Shown: positions 14,176 through 23,120 of the stretch, piece after piece
Position numbering within the stretch: position 1 is the stretch's first letter
Layout of the letters: every line of letters begins with the position of its first letter
From: Desulforhopalus vacuolatus
GTDB lineage: Bacteria; Desulfobacterota; Desulfobulbia; Desulfobulbales; Desulfocapsaceae
Assembly: GCF_016918505.1 (NCBI RefSeq)
Contig: NZ_JAFFPZ010000005.1
Span: 62,001-126,000, forward strand
Direction: 5' to 3'
Length of the DNA: 64,000 bases
Translations under genes and position numbers: made by a program
The notes under the pieces: generated by a model
Seen by the model: only the letters and a program-made list of their open reading frames with translations
Database searches by the model: none
Told to the model about the DNA's origin: nothing

Positions 14176-17172
14176 ATGAAAATACAATTCGATCCGAATC
14201 AGGATTTCCAGAAACAGGCCATAGAATCCGTTACCGGTGTTTTTAAAGGTCAGGAACTCTGCCAGACAAATTTTACGGTTGCTCCGCTGCAATACTCGCC
14301 CCAGCAGGACATTCCCGGTAACTTAAATAACCTTGGTATAGGAAACAGACTGAAGTTGTTACCCGAGGATATTCATAGAAACATCCGCAAGATACAACTG
14401 AAAAATGGGCTGGCTCCTTCCAAAAAAATGGACTCCATGGATTTTACCGTGGAGATGGAAACCGGTACCGGAAAGACCTATGTCTATCTGCGCTCGATCT
14501 TTGAAATGAACCGACTCTACGGATTTACCAAGTTCGTTATTGTAGTTCCCTCTATCGCCATTAAAGAAGGTGTGTATAAGTCACTGCAAATCACGGCGGA
14601 GCATTTTCGTGAGCTCTATGAAAATGTCAGTTTTGACTATTTTGTCTATGACTCCAGCAAACTTTCCGATGTAAGAAGCTTTGCCACCAGTTCAGATATT
14701 CAGATCATGGTTATCAATATTGCCGCTTTCCGGAAAAGCTTTAGTGATCCGGAAAATGAAAACAAAGCGAACATTATCCATCGTTTTCATGACCGTATGG
14801 CCGGGGCCAAACCCATTGAATTCATTCAGGAAACTAACCCCATCGTTATCATTGATGAACCCCAAAGTGTTGATACCACCCCAAAGAGTAAAGAGGCGAT
14901 CGCCTCACTCAATCCCCTTTGTACCCTGCGCTACTCTGCTACCCATGTAGACAAACATAATATGCTCTACAAGCTGGACTCGGTTGATGCCTATGAGCAG
15001 AAATTGGTAAAGCAGATCGAGGTTGCCGGGGTTGAAGTCAAAGACGGCTATAATAAGGCCTACATTAAGCTTTTGAGCGTAAACAACAAAAAGAGCCCGA
15101 TCACTGCCAAAATCGAAATTGATTGTCGTATGAAAAACGGTAATATCAAGAGAAAGTCTGTAATGGTCTCAAGCGGCGCTGATCTTCTGGATGCAAAATA
15201 CAGCGGCGGTCGTGACATTTATGATGGATACATCGTTGAGTATATCTACTGCGAAAAGGGCAGCGAATATATCAACTTTACCAGCAAACCGGAAATTTTG
15301 AAACTGGGTCAGGCCATCGGCGAAGTTGACCCGGATGAATACAAACGCCTGCAGATGCGTAAGACCATTGAGGAACATTTGGATAAAGAGATGCGCCTGC
15401 GCCCTCAGGGCATCAAAGTCCTCAGTCTGTTTTTTATCGACAAGGTGGCCAATTACCGCAGGTACGATGAGGACGGCAATCCGCAAAAGGGTAAATTCGC
15501 TCTGATGTTTGAAGACGAGTATGCCCGGGCAATCCACAAACCTAAATACCGCACTCTCTTTGAAGGGGCGGATTTGGATACCGTCGCTGCTGGTGTGCAT
15601 AACGGGTATTTCGCCGTTGATAAAAAGAAGGATACTGCTGGCAATGAAATGTTGAAGGATGCATCCGGTAAAACCGCTGCGGATGAAAGCACCTACAATC
15701 TCATCATGAAAGAGAAGGAGAAACTGCTCAGCTTTGACTCAAAGCTTAAGTTTATCTTCTCACACTCCGCTCTGAAAGAAGGCTGGGATAATCCCAACGT
15801 TTTCCAGATCTGTACGCTCAACGAAACCAATTCAGTGATCAAGAAACGGCAGGAAATTGGCCGTGGCCTGCGTATATGTGTCAATCAGGATGGCGAGCGG
15901 GTTCATGGATTTGAGGTCAACACGCTCACGGTTATGGCCAATGAGTCCTATGAGAAGTTTGCCGAGCAGCTGCAGAAAGAAATCGAGCAGGAAGAAGGCA
16001 TTAAATTCGGTGTGGTTGAAGAGCACCTGTTTGCCAACATTGTTGTGCCAATAGATGACGACAACAGCGAATACCTTGGTGTCGATGCTTCCAGGAAACT
16101 TTGGAATCATCTGAAAACTACCGGCTATATTGATGCCAAAGGCAAGGTTCAGGACTCCTTGAAAAGGGCCTTGAAAAGCGGTGAGCTGGAACTGCCCGAG
16201 GAATTCAAAGCGCATGCACCTCAAATTGCTGCGGTTCTGAAGAAAGTTTCCGGCAATCTCAACATCAAGAACCGTGACGACAAAAAAAAGGTGTCTCTGA
16301 ACAAAGCCGTATTTTTAAGTCCGGAGTTCAAAGAGCTTTGGGATCGGATCAAATACAAGACAACCTTCAGGGTGGATTTTGATGTGAACGCACTTACTGC
16401 AAAATGCGCTGAAGAGATCAAAGTCAATCTGCAGGTAGGAAAAGCCAGATTTATTTACCGAAAGGCCAAGGCCGAGATTGACCGGGGTGGCATTCATGCT
16501 CAGCATGTTCAGGAAACAGCCAGTGTTTATGAATCACGATCTTTTGAGCTCCCGGATCTGATCACTTATCTCCAGAATGAAACAAACCTGACCCGTCGAA
16601 CGATTGTTAAGATCATCAATGACAGCGGTCGTCTGGAATCATTTAAGAATAACCCGCAAAAATTTATCGAGCAGGTTTCAACAATTATCCAGCACCAGAT
16701 GCGCCTCTTTGTTGTTGATGGCATCAAGTACCACAAGATTGGCGACGATCAATTTTATGCACAGGAACTTTTCAGCGATAACGAGCTCTTTGGTTACCTG
16801 CAAAAAAACATGGTCGAAAGCCAGAAATCGGTCTTTGACTACGTGGTATACGATTCCAATATAGAACTGGAGTTTGCCACCGCTTTTGAACGAAGCGACG
16901 ACATCAAGTTGTATGCAAAGCTCCCGGACTGGTTCAAGATCGACACCCCGCTGGGAACCTATAACCCGGACTGGGCCGTGTTGATTGAAGTCGATGGCAA
17001 AGAAAAACTCTATTTTGTTGTTGAGACCAAAAGCACGTTATTCACCGATGCTCTGCGGCCAACTGAAAAAGCTAAAATCGCATGTGGCAAGGAACACTTC
17101 AAAGCTCTGGGCAGTGATGTTGGGTTCGCCGTCACAAATGCATTTGAGGATTTTTCAGGGAAGTACGTGTAA
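14176..17172 (+). CDS. res: Type III restriction endonuclease subunit (Res)
   Basis: A 998-residue SF2 helicase-nuclease. Motif I METGTGKTY lies near residues 94-102, motif II VIIDEPQSVD near 224-233, motif III RYSATH near 255, and motif VI QEIGRGLRI near 556-564. The C-terminal nuclease domain carries NPDWAVLIEVDG and YFVVETKS near 928-950, the D and ExK of a PD-(D/E)XK site. Type III Res forms a complex with Mod, moves along DNA after site binding and cuts near head-to-head sites. All motifs appear intact, so the enzyme should be active. It ends the operon. CTGGAGG precedes the ATG. Confidence 0.9.
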   Translation: MKIQFDPNQDFQKQAIESVTGVFKGQELCQTNFTVAPLQYSPQQDIPGNLNNLGIGNRLKLLPEDIHRNIRKIQLKNGLAPSKKMDSMDFTVEMETGTGKTYVYLRSIFEMNRLYGFTKFVIVVPSIAIKEGVYKSLQITAEHFRELYENVSFDYFVYDSSKLSDVRSFATSSDIQIMVINIAAFRKSFSDPENENKANIIHRFHDRMAGAKPIEFIQETNPIVIIDEPQSVDTTPKSKEAIASLNPLCTLRYSATHVDKHNMLYKLDSVDAYEQKLVKQIEVAGVEVKDGYNKAYIKLLSVNNKKSPITAKIEIDCRMKNGNIKRKSVMVSSGADLLDAKYSGGRDIYDGYIVEYIYCEKGSEYINFTSKPEILKLGQAIGEVDPDEYKRLQMRKTIEEHLDKEMRLRPQGIKVLSLFFIDKVANYRRYDEDGNPQKGKFALMFEDEYARAIHKPKYRTLFEGADLDTVAAGVHNGYFAVDKKKDTAGNEMLKDASGKTAADESTYNLIMKEKEKLLSFDSKLKFIFSHSALKEGWDNPNVFQICTLNETNSVIKKRQEIGRGLRICVNQDGERVHGFEVNTLTVMANESYEKFAEQLQKEIEQEEGIKFGVVEEHLFANIVVPIDDDNSEYLGVDASRKLWNHLKTTGYIDAKGKVQDSLKRALKSGELELPEEFKAHAPQIAAVLKKVSGNLNIKNRDDKKKVSLNKAVFLSPEFKELWDRIKYKTTFRVDFDVNALTAKCAEEIKVNLQVGKARFIYRKAKAEIDRGGIHAQHVQETASVYESRSFELPDLITYLQNETNLTRRTIVKIINDSGRLESFKNNPQKFIEQVSTIIQHQMRLFVVDGIKYHKIGDDQFYAQELFSDNELFGYLQKNMVESQKSVFDYVVYDSNIELEFATAFERSDDIKLYAKLPDWFKIDTPLGTYNPDWAVLIEVDGKEKLYFVVETKSTLFTDALRPTEKAKIACGKEHFKALGSDVGFAVTNAFEDFSGKYV

Positions 17173-17290
17173 TTCACAGGGAGATTCGGCAGATGATTTC
17201 ATCAACGACAACGAAATGGTTTACGCAAAGACCTCGGTGGCTGCAAGTTGCTGCAAAACGATTGCTGGCATCCAGTAATTTGAATGACGG
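17173..17290 (+). other. Intergenic spacer after res
   Basis: About 120 bp between the end of res and the direct repeat. A short open stretch (FINDNEMVYAKTSVAASCCK) reads on the plus strand but has no start, no ribosome site and no family that I recognise. No terminator hairpin with a T-run was seen. Confidence 0.3.
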
Positions 17291-17320
17291 CTGAATTCAA
17301 GTAATAAATGCAACACGTTT
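17291..17320 (+). repeat. Direct repeat, right copy (IS-end-like)
   Basis: CTGAATTCAAGTAATAA then ATGCAACACGTTT, matching 1671-1700 in the same orientation with a single difference. Together they bracket the plasmid relic and the restriction operon. Confidence 0.6.
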
Positions 17321-17360
17321 ACCATTGGCCTCTTCCGGAAAAGGTCGGTTGCCATGAGAT

Positions 17361-17525
17361 CATTTTATACCATTTACATTTTTTACTGACCCAAAAAACA
17401 CGGTAGGACAAACAGGATGATAAATTAATTTCATTGCAAAAACGTCTGTTGTGAGATGAGCCATCTGTTGTGCTGAAGACGCCCACCTGCCTTTGAATTC
17501 GCCAATACAAAATGTAATTGGTATT
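17361..17525. mobile_element. MITE-like dispersed repeat before arnA (about 165 bp)
   Basis: It begins with ATACCATTTACATTTTTTAC and ends with CCAATACAAAATGTAATTGG TAT, which are inverted copies of one another. The interior (AACGTCTGTTGTGAGATGAG and GTGCTGAAGACGCCCA) is nearly identical to 20487-20545. Related ends occur at 30050, 38082, 53367, 54428 and 54695. No coding capacity is supported. Confidence 0.65.
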
Positions 17526-17577
17526 ACTTTTTAAGGAGCTCTTCACCGTTTCCTTCATCTTCAAACTACAAAACACT

Positions 17578-19572
17578 ATGAAAGCAGTAGTCCTTGCCTA
17601 CAACCAGACAGGCTGTATTGGTCTCCAGTCCCTTCTTGACCACGGCTTTGATGTCGTCGCGGTTTTCACCCATAAAGACAGCCCCGGGGAGAATATCTGG
17701 TTCGACTCCGTGGCCGAGCTTGCCGCTGCACACAATATTCCTGTCTATGCGCCGGAGGATATTAACCATCCGCTCTGGGTGGAGCGAATTCGGGACATGG
17801 CGCCGGAGGTTATTTTCTCCTTCTACTATCGCCACCTCGTCAGCGCAGAGCTGCTCGCTCTTGCTCCTCTGGGCGGGCTGAATCTCCACGGCTCCCTGCT
17901 GCCGAAGTATCGCGGCCGCTGTCCGGTAAACTGGGTGCTGGTGAACGGGGAGACAGAGACCGGTGTGACTCTGCATCAGATGACGTCAAAAGCAGACGAT
18001 GGACCGATCCTTGGCCAGCGTGCGGTAGCTGTTAAGGCCAGCGATACAGCCCTCACGCTGCAGCGGGCACTCGGCGTGGCTGCGGGCGAACTGCTCGCCG
18101 AACTGCTGCCGAAGATTAAAGCCGGTATCGTTTCTGGCACTCCGCAGGACGAAAAAGAGGTGAGTTATTTCGGTGGCCGTACCCCGGCCGACGGTGAGAT
18201 TGACTGGTCTCGTTCCGCCAGCGAAATGTACAACCTCATCCGCGCAGTTACCCGCCCCTGGCCAGGGGCTTTTTCCTGGATCGGCAACAGGAAGGTCTTC
18301 CTCTGGAAGGTGCGCGAGGTTGCAGGACAGGAGCCGGAGATCGCTGTCCCCGGCACTGTGCTGAAGAACAAGCCGCTGACCATTGCCTGTGGTAAAGGGG
18401 CGCTGGAGGTGGAGTCTGGCGAGGGGGAAGGGGGGCTTTATACCACTGGCCATCAACTTGCCGCCGAGTTCAACATCGCCCCCGGCATGATTTTCAGCGG
18501 GGCGCCGAAACGGCGATCAGCGGGGCGCAAAACTCAGGTGCTCATCCTTGGTGTCAACGGCTTTATCGGCAATCACCTCAGCGAACGCCTGCTGGCCAGC
18601 GGCCGTTATGAGGTGCACGGCATGGATCTGCGGAACAACACCCTCACCCGGCTGCTCAACAATCCCGATTTCCACTTTACCGAGGGCGATATCTCCATCC
18701 AGCGGGAGTGGATTGAGTATCACGTGCGTAAATGTGATGTTGTGTTGCCGCTGGTCGCTATCGCCACTCCTATTGAATATGTGCGCAATCCGCTGAAGGT
18801 CTTTGAACTGGACTTTGAGGAGAACCTGCGCATCGTCCGCTACTGTGCCAAATACGGCAAACGGCTGCTCTTTCCCTCCACTTCGGAGGTGTACGGCATG
18901 TGTGATGATGATGAGTTTGATGAGCGGAAATCAAACTTTGTCCTTGGCCCCATCCACAAGCAGCGCTGGATCTACTCCTGTTCCAAACAGATGCTCGATC
19001 GGGTGATCTGGGCCTACGGTGCTACGCGGGGATTACGGTTTACCCTTTTTCGCCCCTTCAACTGGGTGGGACCACGGCTGGACTCGCTGGAGTCGGCACG
19101 GATCGGCAGTTCGAGGGTCATCACTCAGTTTATCCTCAACCTTGTTGAAGGAACACCCATTCGTCTGGTGGATGGCGGGGCGCAGAAGCGCTGTTTCACC
19201 GATGTGAAGGATGGCGTGGAGTGTCTCTTCCGTATTATTGAAAACGAGGGCGAACGCTGCAACGGCGAGATCTTCAATATTGGTAATCCTGACAATGAGT
19301 TCAGCATGGCTGAACTGGCAGAGATTCTGCGCGGCAAATTTGCCACGCATCCCCATCGCAGTGAGTTTCCGCCCGATGCCGGACTGCAAAATATTGAGGC
19401 GCGTGCTTTCTATGGAAAGGGCTATCAGGATGTGCAGCACCGTCGCCCTTCTATTCGCAACGCGCATAAACTTTTGGGATGGGAACCGAAGGTGTCCTTT
19501 GAACAGAGTGTGGAGAAGACTCTCGGCTATTTCCTTGATGATGCTCTGTCCACTCTGCGGAGCAGAACGTGA
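17578..19572 (+). CDS. arnA: Bifunctional UDP-Ara4N formyltransferase / UDP-glucuronate decarboxylase ArnA
   Basis: A 664-residue two-domain protein. Residues 1-300 are a formyltransferase: [19 protein letters not shown]-like [12 protein letters not shown], and the catalytic [19 protein letters not shown] with N, H and later D of DDGPILGQ. Residues 318-660 are an NAD-dependent [27 protein letters not shown], and [13 protein letters not shown] with the YxxxK pair in YSCSK. In the aminoarabinose pathway it makes UDP-4-keto-pentose and formylates UDP-Ara4N. ATG 17578 is the conserved start; upstream residues of the longer frame are unlike the family, and no strong ribosome site is visible. The GTG of arnD overlaps its stop. 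Confidence 0.93.
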   Translation: MKAVVLAYNQTGCIGLQSLLDHGFDVVAVFTHKDSPGENIWFDSVAELAAAHNIPVYAPEDINHPLWVERIRDMAPEVIFSFYYRHLVSAELLALAPLGGLNLHGSLLPKYRGRCPVNWVLVNGETETGVTLHQMTSKADDGPILGQRAVAVKASDTALTLQRALGVAAGELLAELLPKIKAGIVSGTPQDEKEVSYFGGRTPADGEIDWSRSASEMYNLIRAVTRPWPGAFSWIGNRKVFLWKVREVAGQEPEIAVPGTVLKNKPLTIACGKGALEVESGEGEGGLYTTGHQLAAEFNIAPGMIFSGAPKRRSAGRKTQVLILGVNGFIGNHLSERLLASGRYEVHGMDLRNNTLTRLLNNPDFHFTEGDISIQREWIEYHVRKCDVVLPLVAIATPIEYVRNPLKVFELDFEENLRIVRYCAKYGKRLLFPSTSEVYGMCDDDEFDERKSNFVLGPIHKQRWIYSCSKQMLDRVIWAYGATRGLRFTLFRPFNWVGPRLDSLESARIGSSRVITQFILNLVEGTPIRLVDGGAQKRCFTDVKDGVECLFRIIENEGERCNGEIFNIGNPDNEFSMAELAEILRGKFATHPHRSEFPPDAGLQNIEARAFYGKGYQDVQHRRPSIRNAHKLLGWEPKVSFEQSVEKTLGYFLDDALSTLRSRT

Positions 19573-20501
19573 CTCTGGTCGGTCTGCGAATTGATGTCGA
19601 TACCCTGCGGGGAACACGGCGGGGTGTACCACGCCTCGTCTCCCTCCTTGGTGAGCGAAAGATTCGTGCCGGATTCTTCTTTTCGGTGGGACCGGACAAC
19701 ATGGGGCGCCACCTCTGGCGGCTGCTGCGGCCAGCCTTTCTGCTCAAGATGCTGCGCAGCGGGGCACCGGGACTCTATGGGCTGGATATCCTTTTCAAGG
19801 GGACGTTCTGGCCGGGGCCGCTGATCGGGCCGCGTTGTGAGGAGGTCATCCGCGCGGCGGCGCTGGCGGGACATGAGATCGGGCTCCATGCGTGGGACCA
19901 TCAGGGCTGGCAGCGCCGCATCGCGAAGATGGATGAGACGGAGGTTGCGTCTGTTGTTGGACGCGGTGTTGCTGAGCTGACGCGTATTCTCGGCCGGGCG
20001 CCGGAGTGTTTCGCTGCCCCTGCCTGGCGGGTGAGCGCAGCGGCGCTGCAGGCGCTGGAACCTCTGCCTTTTCACTACCGGTCCGACTGTCGCGGGAATT
20101 CACCTTTTTATCCTCTGCTGCCGGATGGCAGTGTGTCCAAAATTCCCCAGATACCAGATACGCTGCCCACCTATGACGAGATGGTGGGGCGGATGTGCAG
20201 TCGGGCGCACTACAATGAGACCCTTCTCGACTTGATAAAACCAGATGCCTTCAACGTCCTGACCATCCATGCGGAAGCAGAGGGGATCTCCTGCGCGGAG
20301 ATGTTTGCGGAATTTCTGGAAATGGCGGCGGAGCAGGAGATCTTCTTCTGTCCGCCAGGGGAACTGCTGGAGGGGAGGGTGCTGCCTGTTTGCCCGCTTG
20401 AGGAGAGCATGGTGGATGGACGCGAGGGTGTACTCTCGCTGCAGGGAAAACCGGAGGCTGCTTCTCAGGCCAAACAGGGTTATACCCTAATTTCATTGTA
20501 G
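19569..20501 (+). CDS. arnD: 4-deoxy-4-formamido-L-arabinose-phosphoundecaprenol deformylase ArnD
   Basis: A 310-residue polysaccharide-deacetylase-fold protein. [19 protein letters not shown] gives the catalytic Asp and first metal Asp, [20 protein letters not shown] is the ArnD signature, and [16 protein letters not shown] supplies the metal histidines. ArnD removes the formyl group at the lipid carrier stage before transfer to lipid A. GTG start at 19569 overlaps the arnA stop by 4 bases (GTGA), so translation is coupled. The C-terminal 60 residues after [11 protein letters not shown] are longer than the E. coli protein and unconserved. A repeat copy starts right at the 3' end (20487). Confidence 0.92.
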   Translation: MTLVGLRIDVDTLRGTRRGVPRLVSLLGERKIRAGFFFSVGPDNMGRHLWRLLRPAFLLKMLRSGAPGLYGLDILFKGTFWPGPLIGPRCEEVIRAAALAGHEIGLHAWDHQGWQRRIAKMDETEVASVVGRGVAELTRILGRAPECFAAPAWRVSAAALQALEPLPFHYRSDCRGNSPFYPLLPDGSVSKIPQIPDTLPTYDEMVGRMCSRAHYNETLLDLIKPDAFNVLTIHAEAEGISCAEMFAEFLEMAAEQEIFFCPPGELLEGRVLPVCPLEESMVDGREGVLSLQGKPEAASQAKQGYTLISL

Positions 20502-20636
20502 AAACGTCTGTTGTGAGATGAGCCACCTGTTGTGCTGAAGACGCCCAAATTGGGCGTCTCTACAAAAAACTTTTGCTTTTGTTTTTTCCTGTCTCCCTGC
20601 CTTTGAATCTGCCAATACAAAATGTAAATGGTATCG
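20487..20636. mobile_element. MITE-like dispersed repeat after arnD
   Basis: The left part (TTTCATTGTAGAAACGTCTG, then GTTGTGAGATGAGCCACC) and right end (GCCAATACAAAATGTAAATG GTAT) match the element at 17361-17525. It carries an added hairpin GACGCCCAAATTGGGCGTC (20540-20558) and a CCTGTCTCCC tract. The arnD stop codon is formed within or at its border. The remaining 20637-20842 shows no gene; the ribosome site AGGA for the next gene is at 20832. Confidence 0.6.
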
Positions 20637-20842
20637 ACGTCAGCCACCTGATTTTTTTCCATCAGGGAAAGTTTTTCAAAGGCCTCGGGGCAAACCGCGG
20701 CCCTCATGTCAGATGGTGAATATTATACATTTTTCCAGATCCGGGAAAGGTCCCCGTTTCGACTCTTTGCTTGAAAATTGTGACTCTGGCGGGTAGTTTT
20801 TGTCAACACTCCAGACAAATCATCTAACTGCAGGATGTGACC

Positions 20843-22690
20843 ATGCGAAAACTTCTTTATTTTCTCCTGCCGATTATTTTTTTCGGTACAGTTTATATCC
20901 TTCCCCTTGGTGAACGCAACCTGATCCGTCCCGATGAGATGCGTTATGCCGAGATTCCCCGGGAGATGCTCGCCTCGGGACAGTGGATTGTGCCAAAACT
21001 CGCCGGGGCACGCTATTTCGAAAAGCCGCCTCTCGGCTACTGGCTTGGCGCATATTCAGAAAAATATCTCGGAGAAAATAATTTTGCTGTACGTCTGCCC
21101 TCGGCTGTGGCCACGGGCGGTACCGCTGTGCTGCTCTTCTTTCTCGTCTGGCGTGCGTCGTTACGCAGCCGGGAAAAAATACCACGGGTGAAGATGACGC
21201 GCAAAGAGCGTCGGGCAGCAAAGCTGGCAGTAAAGCAGAAGATGCTGGCAGAGAAAGAGGCGGGCCGGGAGATTCTCTCTCCTCCTTCACCTCTGCTCAC
21301 CGGCAGCCTCGCGGCATTGATCTACCTCTCCTGTGCGGAAGTTTTCGCCATTGGAACCACGGCCCTGCCTGATGCTGTTTTCACCTTTTTCCTCACCGGC
21401 TGCATCATCTCCTTTTTTGCCGCCACTGAGGCCCGGCGTGGTTCTCTCTGTGAGTGGGTACTGCTTATCTTTGCCGGCCTTTTTTGTGCCGCCGCTTTTC
21501 TTTCCAAGGGGTTCCCTGGTATCGCCCTGCCCGTTCTGGTACTGGTGCCGTGGCTGATGTGGCAGCGGCGTTTTGTCGATCTCTTCCGCATGAGCTGGCT
21601 GCCGCTGCTGCTGGCGTTTTTTGTAACGTTACCATGGGTTCTGCAGATCAACTGGTGGGAAAAAGATTTCTGGAACTACTTTATATTTAACGAGCATTTC
21701 CGCCGTTTCATCGGGGAAAATGCCCAGCATGGAGAGCCATTCTGGTACTTTCTCACCGGTGGACCGCTGATGTCTTTTCCCTGGGTGTTGATGATTCCCG
21801 CCGCCGCAGCCGGACTGCTTCAGCGGAGCCAGTTTGATCCGCAGCCGGGGACACCACTGAATTCGGAAGGTCGCCTGTTGCGGTTCTCTGTCCTGTGGTT
21901 TCTCCTCCCCCTGCTTTTCTTTTCTGTCTCCCACGGCAAATTGATGAGTTATATTCTGCCCTGCTTTGTGCCTTTTGCGGTACTTATGGCACAAGGGTTG
22001 AGTCGTCTCTTTTCCAACCGGGAGAGACGTAAACTCTTTCAGGGCGGAGCCGCTGTCGTCAGCCTGATCTGTCTCGTTGCCCTCGGGGTACTGCTCTACG
22101 TGCAGATCTTTGGCATAGAAGGGCTGAAGCACTTCACCGGCATACCAGGGGGGACGCCGTTTTTCGTGGATTCTGCCAGGGCCGGGCTGGTTGGAGCGGG
22201 GTTGACGGCGATGCTGCTCCTGCTGTCTGCAACCCGCCAGGGTCTGGGGGTGGGCAGTGCCTTCACCTTCGGTATTGCTCCGCTGCTGCTCTTCAGCGTG
22301 ATGCCGTGGACAGTTCCCGACCGCATGGAGGTGTCGCAGATGCCGGGCCCGCTGCTCAAGAGTTTTGCCCACCGCATCAGCCCGGACGACATTATTATAT
22401 CGGGGGCCAGTAGTTTGCAGGCGGTATGCTGGTACTGGAAGCGCACCGATGTCTTTGCTGTTGAGTGGGCGGGAGAGCTGGATTACGGCTTTACCCGGAA
22501 GGATGAACGGTTGAAAGGGGAAAAGAGGATTCTTACCCTTGCTGACATCCGGCGGCTGGCAAAAGAGTATCCGAACCGCATTGTTCTCGTTATCCGTTCT
22601 GTTTACAGCCATGAGTGGGAAAGCCGCCTGCCGAAACCTCTTTATCAGCGGAGCAGCGGGCCGGAGGGGTTCACCATCATGCGTCTTTAG
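20843..22690 (+). CDS. ArnT-like GT83 aminoarabinose/glycosyl transferase
   Basis: A 615-residue multi-spanning glycosyltransferase (GT-C, PMT/ArnT type). NLIRPDEMRYAEIPREML near residue 27 carries the Asp-Glu of the first periplasmic loop, followed by GYWLGAYSEKYLG and ten or more hydrophobic segments. It probably moves 4-amino-arabinose from undecaprenyl phosphate to lipid A on the periplasmic face, completing the arn pathway. An unusual, highly basic stretch (KMTRKERRAAKLAVKQKMLA, about residues 115-135) is inserted between early membrane segments. ATG 20843 with AGGA at 7 bp is preferred over the in-frame GTG at 20837. arnB, arnC, arnE and arnF were not found in the window. Confidence 0.85.
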   Translation: MRKLLYFLLPIIFFGTVYILPLGERNLIRPDEMRYAEIPREMLASGQWIVPKLAGARYFEKPPLGYWLGAYSEKYLGENNFAVRLPSAVATGGTAVLLFFLVWRASLRSREKIPRVKMTRKERRAAKLAVKQKMLAEKEAGREILSPPSPLLTGSLAALIYLSCAEVFAIGTTALPDAVFTFFLTGCIISFFAATEARRGSLCEWVLLIFAGLFCAAAFLSKGFPGIALPVLVLVPWLMWQRRFVDLFRMSWLPLLLAFFVTLPWVLQINWWEKDFWNYFIFNEHFRRFIGENAQHGEPFWYFLTGGPLMSFPWVLMIPAAAAGLLQRSQFDPQPGTPLNSEGRLLRFSVLWFLLPLLFFSVSHGKLMSYILPCFVPFAVLMAQGLSRLFSNRERRKLFQGGAAVVSLICLVALGVLLYVQIFGIEGLKHFTGIPGGTPFFVDSARAGLVGAGLTAMLLLLSATRQGLGVGSAFTFGIAPLLLFSVMPWTVPDRMEVSQMPGPLLKSFAHRISPDDIIISGASSLQAVCWYWKRTDVFAVEWAGELDYGFTRKDERLKGEKRILTLADIRRLAKEYPNRIVLVIRSVYSHEWESRLPKPLYQRSSGPEGFTIMRL

Positions 22691-22692
22691 GC

Positions 22693-22755
22693 TGCCTCGA
22701 ATATGAACATGAACGAAATCCAAGATTATTCAAGGTACCCTTCAGGGTACCTTGA
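22693..22755 (+). repeat. Dispersed repeat with 11-bp hairpin before lipoprotein gene
   Basis: TGCCTCGAATATGAAC and CAAGATTATTCAAGG recur at 47386-47425. The end forms a hairpin, TCAAGGTACCC-TTCA-GGGTACCTTGA (22730-22755), just before the ribosome site of the next gene. No T-run follows, so it is more likely an mRNA structure than a terminator. Confidence 0.6.
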
Positions 22756-22769
22756 TGAGGAGTGTAGCA

Positions 22770-23120
22770 ATGTCTCGACTTCTTCTTTTTCTTCTGTTCG
22801 CCGCAGTATCGTTCAGCGGATGCGCGCAACAGCCACTCTATGCCTGGGGGCCCTTTGAGAATGTTATCAGCCGGATATTGCAGGGCGGATACAATGTGAA
22901 CGGGGAGATTCTGCGCATGGAGCAATTTGGGCGGGAAGCGGCGATGCGGGGGCAGAAGCTGCCTCCGGGCTACCATGCCCAGCTCGGGCTGCTCTACGCC
23001 GAGGCCGGGAATGAAGACCGTATGGAGGTGGAATATATGCAGGAGAAGGATCTCTATCCGCCCTCCGGCACCTTCATGGATTTTCTGCTCTCCAACAGGG
23101 AGGCAGGTTATGGGAAGTAG
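22770..23120 (+). CDS. DUF4810 lipoprotein
   Basis: A 116-residue lipoprotein with signal peptide MSRLLLFLLFAAVSFSGC (lipobox FSGC) followed by QQPLYAWGPFENVISRIL and a helical region GYHAQLGLLYAEAGNEDRM, EKDLYPPSGTFMDFLLSN, as in DUF4810. ATG 22770 has GGAG at 8 bp; the in-frame TTG at 22752 lies inside the repeat and is unlikely. It overlaps the next lipoprotein gene. In other genomes DUF4810 sits between a CsgG-family lipoprotein and DUF799; here the CsgG partner is missing. Probable place: inner leaflet of the outer membrane. Function unknown. Confidence 0.85.
   Translation: MSRLLLFLLFAAVSFSGCAQQPLYAWGPFENVISRILQGGYNVNGEILRMEQFGREAAMRGQKLPPGYHAQLGLLYAEAGNEDRMEVEYMQEKDLYPPSGTFMDFLLSNREAGYGK

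Noticed and set aside
17319-17576. Minus-strand frame with YWRIQRQ and NRRFCNEI, similar to one at 20480-20707
   Set aside because: The similarity is due to two copies of the same MITE-like element. The frames have different starts and no ribosome sites.
21629-22723. 364-residue minus-strand frame opposite the ArnT-like gene
   Set aside because: Antisense shadow. No start signal, and composition is typical for complement of membrane protein codons.
22730-22755. Hairpin considered as terminator of the ArnT-like gene
   Set aside because: No T-run follows, and the ribosome site of the next gene is directly adjacent.
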